Shown here: positions 18,985-28,967 of the stretch, one piece after another
How positions within the stretch are numbered: position 1 is the first letter of the stretch
How the letters are laid out: every line of letters begins with the position of its first letter
Origin: an uncultured Clostridia bacterium
Lineage (GTDB): Bacteria; Bacillota; Clostridia; Oscillospirales; Acutalibacteraceae
Assembly (NCBI GenBank): GCA_947598155.1
Contig: CANQFC010000005.1
Location: 1 to 64,000 of the forward strand
Direction of reading: 5' to 3'
DNA length: 64,000 bases
Notes under the pieces: model-generated
Seen by the model: the letters and a program-made list of their open reading frames with translations, nothing else
What the model was told of the DNA's origin: nothing
The model's database searches: none
Translations under genes and position numbers: made by a program

Positions 18985-20368
18985 ATTGCGTTTTTTGATT
19001 TCAATAATAGTCGGAAAAATTGTTTACGCAATCGGCAAGCCGTTCGGCAAATCTACAAATTTGCCGGGAATTATTATGCTTAAAATTTGTCCCGATGCGC
19101 TTGCCCGCTTTAAAATGCCCGAAAAAACCGTTTGCGTAACGGGCACTAACGGAAAAACGGGTACGTCTAACCTGTTGACGCATATTATTCGGAGCAGCGG
19201 CAAAACGGTGCTTAACAATTCAAAGGGGTCGAATATGGCGCCGGGGCTTGTTTCGGCGCTTGTAACGGATTCGGATTTTTCGGGGAAAATTAAGTCGGAC
19301 GTCGCTGTCCTGGAGGTGGACGAGCGTTCGTCTCAGTTTATCTATACACGCTTTACTCCCGACATTATTCTCTGCACAAACCTTTTCAGGGATTCAATAA
19401 TGAGGAACGGTCACAGTGAATTTATATTTGACAAAATAAACGATTACCTTTCAAAAGATACGACGCTCGTTTTGAACGGAAACGACGGCATATCGGGGCT
19501 TTTAGGCGAAAATGTGTGCGAAAGAGTGTTCTTTTCCGTTGAAAGGACAGAACGCAGTACGGAAAAGTGCGAGGACACGGTATGCGATTTAATTGCCTGC
19601 CCCAAATGCCACAAAAAACTTGATTACGAGTATTATCATTATAACCACATAGGCCGCCCCGTGTGCAAAGAGTGCGGCTTTGCACTGCCCGAAAGCAGTT
19701 TTACCGCGACCGACGTTGATTTTGAAAACGGCACGTTCCGAGTAATCGGAAAGAACGGCGAAAATATGATTCTCCCGTTCCAAAAGGGCAATTTTTTCAA
19801 TGTGTTCAATATCACGGGCGCAGTTGCCGTTTGCCGTCTTTTAGGCGTAAGCGAGGAGGTTATCGCGGGCAGTACGCAGGACCTTTCCTCAAAAACGGGC
19901 AGGTTTGACGATGAAAAATTCGGCGGCGCCGAGATAATTTCTATGCTTTCAAAAAATCAAAATCCCATTTCCTGTTCACAGAGCCTTAAATATCTTGACG
20001 GAGCGGACGGCGAAAAGGACGTTGTATTGCTTATAACCGACTCGAACGACGCCGTTCACGGCCATGAGGACATTTCGTGGCTTTATGATACTGATTTTTC
20101 ACCGCTTAAAAGTGAAAGCGTTAAAAACATTTACATCGGCGGCTCCCGCTGTTACGATACCGCCGCCTGTCTTGAAATTAAAGGGGTAGACGTAAATAAG
20201 CTAAAGCTGTTTACCGATTATTCACATCTCTGCCGCGACCTATGCGAAAATGTTTCCGAAAACAGAAAAACAGTCGTTTATTTTGAACTTTACGCGACGA
20301 GAATCGTGAAAATGATTAAAGAAAATATGACGGAAAGGGCGGTAAAAATCGGTGAAAATCGTAATTGA
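18977..20368 (+). CDS. murT: Lipid II isoglutaminyl synthase, Mur ligase-like subunit MurT
   Basis: VTGTNGKTGTSNLL, CPKCHKKLDYEYYHYNHIGRPVCKECGF zinc ribbon, C-terminal DUF1727-like region. Confidence 0.92.
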   Translation: MGKLRFLISIIVGKIVYAIGKPFGKSTNLPGIIMLKICPDALARFKMPEKTVCVTGTNGKTGTSNLLTHIIRSSGKTVLNNSKGSNMAPGLVSALVTDSDFSGKIKSDVAVLEVDERSSQFIYTRFTPDIILCTNLFRDSIMRNGHSEFIFDKINDYLSKDTTLVLNGNDGISGLLGENVCERVFFSVERTERSTEKCEDTVCDLIACPKCHKKLDYEYYHYNHIGRPVCKECGFALPESSFTATDVDFENGTFRVIGKNGENMILPFQKGNFFNVFNITGAVAVCRLLGVSEEVIAGSTQDLSSKTGRFDDEKFGGAEIISMLSKNQNPISCSQSLKYLDGADGEKDVVLLITDSNDAVHGHEDISWLYDTDFSPLKSESVKNIYIGGSRCYDTAACLEIKGVDVNKLKLFTDYSHLCRDLCENVSENRKTVVYFELYATRIVKMIKENMTERAVKIGENRN

Positions 20369-21056
20369 AATTCTTTATCCCGAATTTAACAATCTTTTCG
20401 GCGACAGGGGAAATGCGGAATACCTAAAAGCAAGGCTCGAAAGGGCGGGCAGAGAGGCGGAAATAATCGAAACATATATGTTTTCGGAGCCGAATTTTGT
20501 AAACGGAAAGGCCGATATTTTGCTTATAGGTCCCTGCACGGAAAAATCACAGCTGACAGAGCTTTCGGAGCTTAAAAAATATGCCGAGGCTTTAAAGAGC
20601 CGAATTGAAAACGGCGGCGTTACTTTGGCGACAGGAAACGCTTTTGAGCTTTTCGGAAAATATATTGAGAATCCCAAAGGCGAAAAAACGGAGTGTCTGG
20701 GCTTTTTTCCGTATTACGCAAAGCAGTTTTCGCGTCTTCGTTTTAACGATAACGCGGTCGGCGACTTTAACGGAATGAAAATAACGGGCTTTAAAAATCT
20801 GTTAAGCCACTCATACGGGGAAAATCCATATCCTTTTCTTGAAATGCAAAAGGGAATAGGTATGAATAAGGAGACGAAGGCGGAGGGAGTCCATAAAAAC
20901 AATTTCTTTGCTACCTATCACACCGGGCCCATTCTTCCTTTGAATCCCGATTTTACGTCATATTTGATAAAACTGTGCGACGAAAGCTTTGACGGCGAGC
21001 CGTTATCTTTTGAAAAAACGGCATACGATATGCGGATTAAAGAGCTTTTGGGCTGA
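20352..21056 (+). CDS. gatD: Lipid II isoglutaminyl synthase, glutaminase subunit GatD
   Basis: EFNNLFGDRGNAEYL, LATGNAFELFGKYIE, FATYHTGPILPLNP; overlaps murT. Confidence 0.9.
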   Translation: MKIVIEILYPEFNNLFGDRGNAEYLKARLERAGREAEIIETYMFSEPNFVNGKADILLIGPCTEKSQLTELSELKKYAEALKSRIENGGVTLATGNAFELFGKYIENPKGEKTECLGFFPYYAKQFSRLRFNDNAVGDFNGMKITGFKNLLSHSYGENPYPFLEMQKGIGMNKETKAEGVHKNNFFATYHTGPILPLNPDFTSYLIKLCDESFDGEPLSFEKTAYDMRIKELLG

Positions 21057-21069
21057 TTCAGGTAAAAAG

Positions 21070-21102
21070 GCGCGGACGTACTCGGTATGTCCGCTTTTTT
21101 GT
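21070..21102 (+). terminator. Rho-independent terminator
   Basis: GCGGACgTACtcGGTAtGTCCGCTTTTTT. Confidence 0.75.
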
Positions 21103-21191
21103 AAATTTACGGGTGTAAAACCACAATATATTGTGAATTACTATTGCAAAACGAACGTCGGTTTGCTATAATAAGATGTTAAATATATGGT

Positions 21192-21335
21192 AATTCAATA
21201 AGGGCTTGCCCCGTCAAGCGGCGCGGCAAGGCGCGCTGTAAACCGCGCTGAGGAATCAGCAAAGACCAAACACCTCGCTGATTCCGAAAACGGAACCCGC
21301 CGTATATAGATGCGGGGACGCCTTGCCTAAGTTAT
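21192..21335 (-). repeat. Dispersed repeat, long type full copy
   Basis: Reverse complement AACTTAGGCAAGGCGTCCCCG...CGGCGGGTTCCGTTTTCGGAATCAGCG...GCGCCTTGCCGCGCCGCTTGACGGGGCAAGCCCTTATTGAAT. Confidence 0.75.
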
Positions 21336-21361
21336 ATCTTTTCGGAGAAAATGAGAAAATT

Positions 21362-22129
21362 ATGTATAAAGAAAAAAACGCGGATAAATTTGCGCAGGAG
21401 CGGCAAAGGGATTTAATTGTCGGGCGAAATGCCGTAGCGGAGCTTATAAAATCCGGACGCGAGATTGACGCTCTTTTTGTTGCCCGCGGCGAAAAAGGCG
21501 GAACAGTCGGAAAAATTATTGCTGAATGCAAAGAAAAAGGCGCCGTAGTGAAAGAAGTCGACCGTAAAAAGCTGGATTTTATGTGCGGCCATGCCAATCA
21601 TCAGGGAGTTGCCGCAACATGCGCGGCTCACGAATATTCCACTGTTGAGGAAATTTTGGAAACTGCAAAGGAACGGGGCGAGGCGCCGTTTATCGTCGCT
21701 TGCGACGGAATTGAGGACCCGCACAATTTGGGCGCGATAATTCGCACCGCAGAGGCGGCGGGCGTACACGGGATAATAATTCCGAAAAGGCGGAGCGTTT
21801 CCGTTAACTACACGGTGGGCAAAACAAGCGCCGGAGCGCTTGAATATATAAAAATCGCCCGTGTCCCGAATTTGGCGTCGACGCTTGAAGACCTTAAAAA
21901 GCGGGGACTTTGGGTTTACGGAGCCGATATGGACGGCGAGGATGTCAAACGTGTAGATACGTCCGGCGCGGCAGTTCTTGTTATAGGCTCCGAGGGAAGC
22001 GGCATAAGCCGAATTGTCCGTGAAAAATGCGATTTTATTATATCGCTGAAAATGAAAGGAAAAATAAATTCGCTTAACGCTTCCGTTGCGGGCGGAGTGC
22101 TTATGTATGAATTTGCTTATAAAAGATAA
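21362..22129 (+). CDS. rlmB: 23S rRNA (guanosine-2'-O-)-methyltransferase RlmB (TrmH family)
   Basis: VGRNAVAELI, DGIEDPHNLGAIIRTAEAAG, VIGSEGSGISRIVREKCD, LNASVAGGVLMYE. Confidence 0.93.
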   Translation: MYKEKNADKFAQERQRDLIVGRNAVAELIKSGREIDALFVARGEKGGTVGKIIAECKEKGAVVKEVDRKKLDFMCGHANHQGVAATCAAHEYSTVEEILETAKERGEAPFIVACDGIEDPHNLGAIIRTAEAAGVHGIIIPKRRSVSVNYTVGKTSAGALEYIKIARVPNLASTLEDLKKRGLWVYGADMDGEDVKRVDTSGAAVLVIGSEGSGISRIVREKCDFIISLKMKGKINSLNASVAGGVLMYEFAYKR

Positions 22130-22165
22130 AACGCTGAATAATTAAATTTTCGGGGGATTTTTATT

Positions 22166-25036
22166 ATGGCAGAAAAAATACCTGATTCACTTATCGACGA
22201 TATTATTGAATCTGCAAAAACATATTCATCGGGCGAAAAAGCGGCGGAAATGCCGTTAGACGACATTGACGCATTGCTCATTTCTCTTGGAATAGACGAG
22301 CTTGCAGAAACAAAAGAGCAGAGCGAATTTTCAGAGAGCGAGACGGACGGTTCCACCGCGGAGCAACCGGCGGAGATTGCGCCTGAGGAAGAGCAGATTG
22401 CGGCCGATAAAAGTCCGGCAGAAACCGACAAATCAAACGGAGAAGGTTTGGTATCGTTCGCTAAATACGCCGAAAAGCGCGAAAAGAAAGCCTCAAGCAT
22501 ATTGGATTTTACAAAAAGGTTAAATAAGATTGTAGTTAATTCCTCTGAAAAATCCAAGGGAAACGCCGAAAACGTAAGCGTTTCCGAATCAAAAGACGGG
22601 CAAATGGAGCTTCAGGTCGGCGGAGAGGAGATAAGTTCTGCCGAAGAGATACCCGATAAAGAAGAAAAAGAGGCGCAGGCGCCGTCGGTCAGCGGTCAGA
22701 TTTCAATAGAAAAGACAAGGCTTTTCAATGAAGTTAAAATTCACGGCGAATATAATCCCAACATTTCGCATAATCTCGGGAACAGGGTAGTTCGCACTAC
22801 AAAGGGCGAGGGCGAGGCGGTCTCTACTCCCGTTATGGGCGAGGAAAAATACAGAAAGCATTTTATGAACAAGCCGGTTCAAAATATTGAAAAGACGCAG
22901 GAACACATTGATATGATTTCGTCTCTTCCGCCCAAAACGCTCGAAACGCCCGGCATCATTGTAAAGAAAAATAAATACGCGGCTGTAAATACCGACGGCA
23001 TTGAGCCGATTCCTACAATAGTTCCCGCCGAATCGGAAATTCAGGGGGACATATATTCGCACTCCGACGAAATTCCGGACGGGCAGATTATGCTTGACGG
23101 CTTTAAAGAGGAAGACGCGGTAGAGAGCACAAGCGAAGAAGAGGCGGAGGCAAAACTTCTTGAAACGCGAAAAGAAGTAGTAAAGGATTTTGTAGATAAT
23201 GTTGATTTTAAAGATGAAATTAACGGCGAAGAGGGCGAAGAATACGCCGAACAGCGCGACCGTGGCGCCCAAAAGCGTCATGAGCGAAAAAAGAGCTCAA
23301 TAAAGCGCGAATTTTTCGGCCCTAAAGATACCCAAGCTGTTATAAACGAATTTTTAATTGAAAAGCGTAAACTTACGGTAAAGCTGGTCGTTCTCTCGGT
23401 TATATGCGCCGCGATGGCTGTAATCTCTTTGATTGCGTCTTCGGGCAGGGGAAGTTTTGACTATTTCGGAGGCGATGGAAGAGCTTATATAGTGACGGAG
23501 CTGTTGCTTTTTGCCGTCTGCTGTCTTATAAACCGTAAATCGTTTGGCGAAGTCTTGAAAAATTTTAAACCGAGTACGGATTTGGCCGTTGTAATATCAG
23601 CCGCCGCAGGGCTTTTACAGGCGGCAATCTCTTTAGGATTTACGGACAGCGTTGAATCCTCCGCGCATATGTTTACCGCGGCAGCGGTGATTCCGATGAT
23701 TTTTAAGGCCGCGGGCGAGCTGATTGCCTGCCGAAACAACCTTGAAAATTTCTATATCGTTTCAAATACGGAAAACTGCGGTTATACCGTTGAAAATATT
23801 GAGGATGAGGATTCTGCGGCGGAAATCGCGAGGGGGCTTATGCTCGGCGACCCGGAAATAAAATATTCGGCAAAAATCGGTTTCCCCTCACGCTTTGTCG
23901 AGCATTCAAAAGAATCGGATATTGCGCCGGTAATCCTTAAATACTCGCTTTTCGGAGTTACTGCGGCGTCCTTTATAATCGGAATAGTTACGCTTATTAT
24001 GCAAAAGGATATATTTGTCGCCGTTTCTTCCTTTACAGGCGCACTTTTAATGGGGATTCCGTCTGCCGCAGGCGTAATTTCGGCATCAAGCCTTGCATAT
24101 ACAAACAAAAAACTGCGCGGCGACAATACGGTCATAAACGGTTATTCGGCGGTTGAAAGCGCCGTAAATTCAAACGGAATCATCATAGATTCGGCGGACG
24201 CGTTTAAGAGCGGCGGCTGTAATATTGAGGGAATTAAGCTTTACCATAAAATGAGGATTGACGAGGCCATTCTTTATACGGCCTCGGTGGTAATAGCCTC
24301 GGGCGGAGTGCTCTCTGAAATTTTCGACGGCGTTATTGAGGGCAAACGGGAGCTTTTGCTTCCCGTTGAAACGCTCGCTTACGAAGAAAAACTCGGTTGC
24401 TCCTGCTGGATACATAATCACAGAGTCTTAGTCGGAAATAAAGAGCTTTTAAAGCATCATAACGTCGATCTTCCCGATGACGGTCTTGAAGAAAAATTCA
24501 GAGACGCGGGCAAAAATACGCTTTACCTTGCGATAGAAGGCAAAATTGCCGCAATGTTTATCGTAGTTTACAGAGCGGACGAAACGACCGCGCACTATAT
24601 ACGGATGCTTGAAAAAGACGGTATGTCAATACTTTTCCGCACGTCTGACGCAAATATTACGGAAAGTTTTCTTGAACACGAATTTGGCCTTCCCAAAAAT
24701 GTCGTTAAAATTATAAATCCCGTCGCGGGCGAAATGTTCACGAAAATTAAGAACGAGGAAAAACCTCAAAGCGACGCGCTTATAGTTCACGACGGCAGCG
24801 TCGTCACAATGCTTAAAGCGCTTCACCTGTCGTTCGGAACGATTCAGTCGGTTAACGCTTCAAAAACCGCGCAGATTATAGCGTCGGTTATCGGCGTTCT
24901 GCTTGCGGCGGTTCTCTGCTTTATGTCGGCGGTAAATCAAATTTCAGTTTGGCAGATAATATTTTATCATATTATTTGGGGCATTGTATTTTATTTAATT
25001 CCCACAATTAAAAAACCGAGCGGAAGTATTAAATAG
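22166..25036 (+). CDS. Large membrane protein with degenerate P-type-ATPase-like core and long acidic N-terminal region
   Basis: TM pairs; NKKLRGDNTVINGYSAVESAVNSNGIIIDSADAF in the position of the P-type phosphorylation loop; HRVLVGNKELL N-domain-like; no DKTGT. Confidence 0.7.
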   Translation: MAEKIPDSLIDDIIESAKTYSSGEKAAEMPLDDIDALLISLGIDELAETKEQSEFSESETDGSTAEQPAEIAPEEEQIAADKSPAETDKSNGEGLVSFAKYAEKREKKASSILDFTKRLNKIVVNSSEKSKGNAENVSVSESKDGQMELQVGGEEISSAEEIPDKEEKEAQAPSVSGQISIEKTRLFNEVKIHGEYNPNISHNLGNRVVRTTKGEGEAVSTPVMGEEKYRKHFMNKPVQNIEKTQEHIDMISSLPPKTLETPGIIVKKNKYAAVNTDGIEPIPTIVPAESEIQGDIYSHSDEIPDGQIMLDGFKEEDAVESTSEEEAEAKLLETRKEVVKDFVDNVDFKDEINGEEGEEYAEQRDRGAQKRHERKKSSIKREFFGPKDTQAVINEFLIEKRKLTVKLVVLSVICAAMAVISLIASSGRGSFDYFGGDGRAYIVTELLLFAVCCLINRKSFGEVLKNFKPSTDLAVVISAAAGLLQAAISLGFTDSVESSAHMFTAAAVIPMIFKAAGELIACRNNLENFYIVSNTENCGYTVENIEDEDSAAEIARGLMLGDPEIKYSAKIGFPSRFVEHSKESDIAPVILKYSLFGVTAASFIIGIVTLIMQKDIFVAVSSFTGALLMGIPSAAGVISASSLAYTNKKLRGDNTVINGYSAVESAVNSNGIIIDSADAFKSGGCNIEGIKLYHKMRIDEAILYTASVVIASGGVLSEIFDGVIEGKRELLLPVETLAYEEKLGCSCWIHNHRVLVGNKELLKHHNVDLPDDGLEEKFRDAGKNTLYLAIEGKIAAMFIVVYRADETTAHYIRMLEKDGMSILFRTSDANITESFLEHEFGLPKNVVKIINPVAGEMFTKIKNEEKPQSDALIVHDGSVVTMLKALHLSFGTIQSVNASKTAQIIASVIGVLLAAVLCFMSAVNQISVWQIIFYHIIWGIVFYLIPTIKKPSGSIK

Positions 25037-25065
25037 ATTTACATTAAAATAAATTGAAAGGAAAA

Positions 25066-25115
25066 CGGTACCCTCCGCAAAGCCCCGTTGCACGGGAAAA
25101 GCGGATTTTGTACCG
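25066..25115 (+). promoter_or_regulatory. Nested leader hairpin upstream of mgtC-like gene
   Basis: CGGTAC..GTACCG, CCGC..GCGG, CCCG..CGGG nested complementarity. Confidence 0.4.
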
Positions 25116-25128
25116 CGGGGCGGTTAAT

Positions 25129-25866
25129 ATGGCTTTTTTTGATACGATAAAAACAGCTGCGCAGTGGATTTGGGAAATAGAACCTGTCCGTGAAATTCTT
25201 GACGCGTTTCTCCGAATATTGCTTGCGGCGCTTTTAAGCGGAATAATCGGCTATGAGCGCGAGCACTCGCACAGACCCGCGGGATTTCGCACGCATATTC
25301 TCGTTGCAATCGGCTCAACGCTTGTAATGCTTACGGCGGTATATATGAATAAATCCGCGCCGAACGCCACTCTTGATGTATCCCGAATGAGCGCGTCTGT
25401 TATTACGGGAATAGGGTTTCTCGGCGCAGGCACGATTCTTCGCGAGGGATTTTCCGTTAAAGGGCTTACAACGGCGGCGTCGCTCTGGGCAGTCGCCTGC
25501 ATAGGTACGGCCGTGGGCGGCGGATACACGACGGGCGCGGTAGTGGCGACGGTGGTTATTTACTTCACCTTGAACTCGCTCAAACATTTTATCATCAACG
25601 GTTCTGTCGGAAAAACGATTTACGTTGAGGTTGAGAGCATAGAGGATTCGCTCCCTTCAATTACGTCGCTTATTAAGGATAAATTTAATTCGCCCATTCA
25701 CTCTGCCGAAATCGTCTATACAACGGGCTCCGATAAAAAATACAAGCACAATAAAAACAACTCCGTAATTAAAATTTTGGCTTTCCCGAAGAATAACAAG
25801 GTGCTTTCGGAAATAATTTCTTCGCTTAAAGAGCTGGACGGTGTAGAGGACGTTTATGTTGACTGA
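25129..25866 (+). CDS. MgtC/SapB family membrane protein
   Basis: LLSGIIGYEREHSHRPAGFRTHILVAIGSTLVML, GIGFLGAGTILREG.SVKGLTTAASLWAVACIG. Confidence 0.93.
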   Translation: MAFFDTIKTAAQWIWEIEPVREILDAFLRILLAALLSGIIGYEREHSHRPAGFRTHILVAIGSTLVMLTAVYMNKSAPNATLDVSRMSASVITGIGFLGAGTILREGFSVKGLTTAASLWAVACIGTAVGGGYTTGAVVATVVIYFTLNSLKHFIINGSVGKTIYVEVESIEDSLPSITSLIKDKFNSPIHSAEIVYTTGSDKKYKHNKNNSVIKILAFPKNNKVLSEIISSLKELDGVEDVYVD

Positions 25867-26605
25867 TATTTTACTGTCGGAGGGGGAGCATATTGAGGAT
25901 TTGGGCGAGGGCGTTCATCTCCTTGTGTCGAAATCGCACACCTTCGGAACCGACGCACTGTTGTTGAACAGCTTCGCGTATGTAAAGGCGGGCGATAAGG
26001 CGTTTGACCTCGGCACGGGGTGCGGAATAATACCATTTTTGTGGCTGAGAGATAAAAAGGCGCAAAAATACAGAGGCGCCGCAGAAATACAGAGCAATGC
26101 CTGCATACAGTTCAAAAAATCCCAAAAGATGAATAACGATGATTCGATAAAATTGTTTGAGGGCGATTTAAAGGACAAAAATTTGATTACTCAGCGCGAA
26201 TATTTTGACGTCGTGACTATGAACCCGCCTTATAAAGCCGAAAATTCAGGTATAAAAAACGGCGACGAAAGCGCGAAACTCGCGCGTCACGAAATCGCCT
26301 GCAATATTGACGATATAACCGAATGCGCGGCAAGAATTTTGCGGTTCGGCGGCAGGCTCTGCATATGCCATCGTCCCGAAAGATTGTCGGACGCAATTTT
26401 TTCAATGAAAAAGAACGGGATTGAACCCAAAAGGATGCGCTTTGTCCAAAAAAACGGCGAATCGGCTCCGTGGCTTGTGCTGATTGACGGGCGAAAGGGC
26501 GGCGCGTCGGGGCTGCGCGTGGAAAAACCGCTCTTGATGCAGACCTCTTTGGGCGAACCGACAGACGAAATTTTGAAAATTACAGAAAAATACCGAAAGA
26601 TATAG
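25856..26605 (+). CDS. tRNA1(Val) (adenine(37)-N6)-methyltransferase-like
   Basis: FGTDALLLNSF, DLGTGCGIIPFLW, VVTMNPPYK. Confidence 0.88.
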   Translation: MLTDILLSEGEHIEDLGEGVHLLVSKSHTFGTDALLLNSFAYVKAGDKAFDLGTGCGIIPFLWLRDKKAQKYRGAAEIQSNACIQFKKSQKMNNDDSIKLFEGDLKDKNLITQREYFDVVTMNPPYKAENSGIKNGDESAKLARHEIACNIDDITECAARILRFGGRLCICHRPERLSDAIFSMKKNGIEPKRMRFVQKNGESAPWLVLIDGRKGGASGLRVEKPLLMQTSLGEPTDEILKITEKYRKI

Positions 26606-26672
26606 TAAAAACGAAAGGAACGGTCGGTGCAAAAGAACCTTTAAGCTCTGCTTGCACGGCGCGGCAGATGAA

Positions 26673-27494
26673 ATGTCAGGAAAGCTTTATGTTGTGGGCA
26701 CTCCGATAGGCAATCTCTCCGATATTTCCCCAAGGGGAGTCAAAACGCTCGGAGAAGTTGATTTTATTGCGGCGGAGGACACCCGTGTTACGGCGAAATT
26801 ACTCAATCATTTTGACATAAAAAAACCGCTTGTCAGCTACTATGAGCACAACAAGCGTGAAAAGGGCGCGGTTATAACCGGCCGAATACTGTCAGGCGAA
26901 AACTGCGCGATAGTGACGGACGCCGGTATGCCGTGTATCTCAGACCCCGGAGAGGACTTGATACGCGACTGTTTGAATCTCGGTATTCCCGTTGAGTCCG
27001 TGCCGGGACCTACTGCGTTTGCCACCGCCCTTGCGATAAGCGGAATGGAAACGGGCAGATTTACGTTTGAAGGGTTTTTAAGCGTGAATAAGCCGAGCAG
27101 AAAAGAGCGTCTTGAAGAGCTTAAAGACGAAAAACGCACTATGGTTTTTTACGAGGCTCCCCACAAACTGCGAAATACTTTAAAGGATTTATACTCATAT
27201 TTCGGCGACCGTGAAATCGCGATAGTAAAAGAGCTTACGAAAATTCACGAAACAGTTTTAAGGACGACTCTTAAAGGCGCCGTCGAATATTTTGAAACTG
27301 AAATTCCCAAAGGCGAATACGTTTTAATCGTAAAAGGAAAATCGGAAACGGAAAAACGGCCCGTCACTTTAGAGCAGGCCGTTGAGAATGCGAAAGAGCT
27401 CATTAAAAAGGGCGCAAGCGTAAACGAGGCGGCTAAAACAACCGCGGCCGAAACGGGGCTTAAAAAAAGCGATATTTACAAATCACTTCTCTGA
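26673..27494 (+). CDS. rsmI: 16S rRNA (cytidine(1402)-2'-O)-methyltransferase
   Basis: GKLYVVGTPIGNLSDISPRGVKTL, AEDTRVTAKLLNHF, VPGPTAFATALAISG. Confidence 0.95.
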   Translation: MSGKLYVVGTPIGNLSDISPRGVKTLGEVDFIAAEDTRVTAKLLNHFDIKKPLVSYYEHNKREKGAVITGRILSGENCAIVTDAGMPCISDPGEDLIRDCLNLGIPVESVPGPTAFATALAISGMETGRFTFEGFLSVNKPSRKERLEELKDEKRTMVFYEAPHKLRNTLKDLYSYFGDREIAIVKELTKIHETVLRTTLKGAVEYFETEIPKGEYVLIVKGKSETEKRPVTLEQAVENAKELIKKGASVNEAAKTTAAETGLKKSDIYKSLL

Positions 27495-28097
27495 CGGTTT
27501 AAAAGCCCGTTCATATTGGCGTTTAATTATCTGTACCGCCTCCTTGGAAACAGTTTCAACGCATACGGGCAGTCTGTCGTTCTTTTTATGCTTTTGAGGT
27601 TCCTTGACCGTAATGGTTGAGAGGATTGAGTCAATAGTACCCGAGGACAGAAAAGAGCCCATTTCAAGAGTCGCGTATTCGTTTGAGGGCATTATTCCCA
27701 AAGACACCGCGCGCAGATACAGCGCGTAGACCGTAAGAATGTAAATAGCGCGGCATTTGTCGCCGTGGGCGTTTCCGACATTTCCCATTCGCTCGTAAAT
27801 TACGGCGGCGGCCCGTAAAACCGTATTCGTTTTTATTTCCGAATCCTGAGGTATATCGGTGAGGTCAAAGCCTGAGTCCGGCGAAATTCTTGTTTCGGAC
27901 AAGCCAAGTAAATAGTCTGTGCTCACATCATAAAAAACAGACGCTTTACACAGAAAGTCAAGTCCGCATTCACGTATTCCCTTTTCATAGTGTGAAAGAA
28001 GAGCCTGTGAAACCCCGAGAGATTCCGCGGCCTCCTTTTGGCTCAGTTCTTTTTCCTTGCGGAGCTTTACAAGCCTTTGTGAAATTGACGCGCTCAT
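27483..28097 (-). CDS. XRE-family transcriptional regulator
   Basis: LVKLRKEKELSQKEAAESLGVSQALLSHYEKGIRECGLDFL HTH. Confidence 0.88.
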   Translation of the reverse strand: MSASISQRLVKLRKEKELSQKEAAESLGVSQALLSHYEKGIRECGLDFLCKASVFYDVSTDYLLGLSETRISPDSGFDLTDIPQDSEIKTNTVLRAAAVIYERMGNVGNAHGDKCRAIYILTVYALYLRAVSLGIMPSNEYATLEMGSFLSSGTIDSILSTITVKEPQKHKKNDRLPVCVETVSKEAVQIIKRQYERAFKPSEK

Positions 28098-28212
28098 TTT
28101 ACTTCACCTCATCTAAAAAATATACGCTTAAATCTACTGCGCGTATAAAATTATATATTTTATTTTACAAATTGTATATTGATTTAATTGATAAATTAAC
28201 GGGAGTATTTTT

Positions 28213-28932
28213 ATGCAGACGTACCAAATCCATTTAATAAGACACGCCCTTACAAAAGGGAACTTAGAGGGAAAATATATCGGTCACACTGACGAGCCGA
28301 TATGCGAAGAAGGTATGAAACAGCTTGAGGCTACAATAAAAGATTTCGGTCCGTATCCGCAGGTCGACGCCGTATTTTCAAGCCCTCTTAAAAGGTGTAC
28401 GGAAACGGCGAAAAAGATTTATCCCGAAAAAGAGCCGATTATTATGAACGATTTAATCGAATACGATTTCGGTGAATTTGAGAATAAAACGGCGGAAGAG
28501 CTTAGTAACGATGATGATTTTGCCGAATGGCTTGCCGGTACAAATCCCAATAAGGCCGCCCCTTTCGGAGACAGTCAGGTGCGGTTTAATTACAGAGTGT
28601 GCAGTTGTTTTGAAAAAATAGTTGACAGTATTTTGCGCTCAGGCGCCAAAAATGTCGCGATTATTACACACGGCGGTGTTATAATGTCAATAATGCAGAC
28701 ATATGCTCTGCCGCAGGCGCCAATGCACGAATGGCTGACCCCCAACTGCTGCGGATATACCGTGCGGGTTGACCCGTCAATCTGGACGCGCGGAATGAAA
28801 GTTGAGGCCGTTTCCGAATGCCCCGTTCCGCCAAAAGAATTTGAGCACGAGCTCTGGGACGTTTACGACCCTGAAAAAGATGAATATGACGTTGCCTATT
28901 GGGAAAACGACGCAAATTTTCCCGAAGAGTAA
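28213..28932 (+). CDS. Histidine phosphatase family protein
   Basis: LIRHALTKGNLEGKYIGHTDEP, FSSPLKRCTETAKKIYP, IITHGGVIM. Confidence 0.9.
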   Translation: MQTYQIHLIRHALTKGNLEGKYIGHTDEPICEEGMKQLEATIKDFGPYPQVDAVFSSPLKRCTETAKKIYPEKEPIIMNDLIEYDFGEFENKTAEELSNDDDFAEWLAGTNPNKAAPFGDSQVRFNYRVCSCFEKIVDSILRSGAKNVAIITHGGVIMSIMQTYALPQAPMHEWLTPNCCGYTVRVDPSIWTRGMKVEAVSECPVPPKEFEHELWDVYDPEKDEYDVAYWENDANFPEE

Positions 28933-28967
28933 ATAAAAACGCAATAAATTTATGAGGAGGAAAACAG

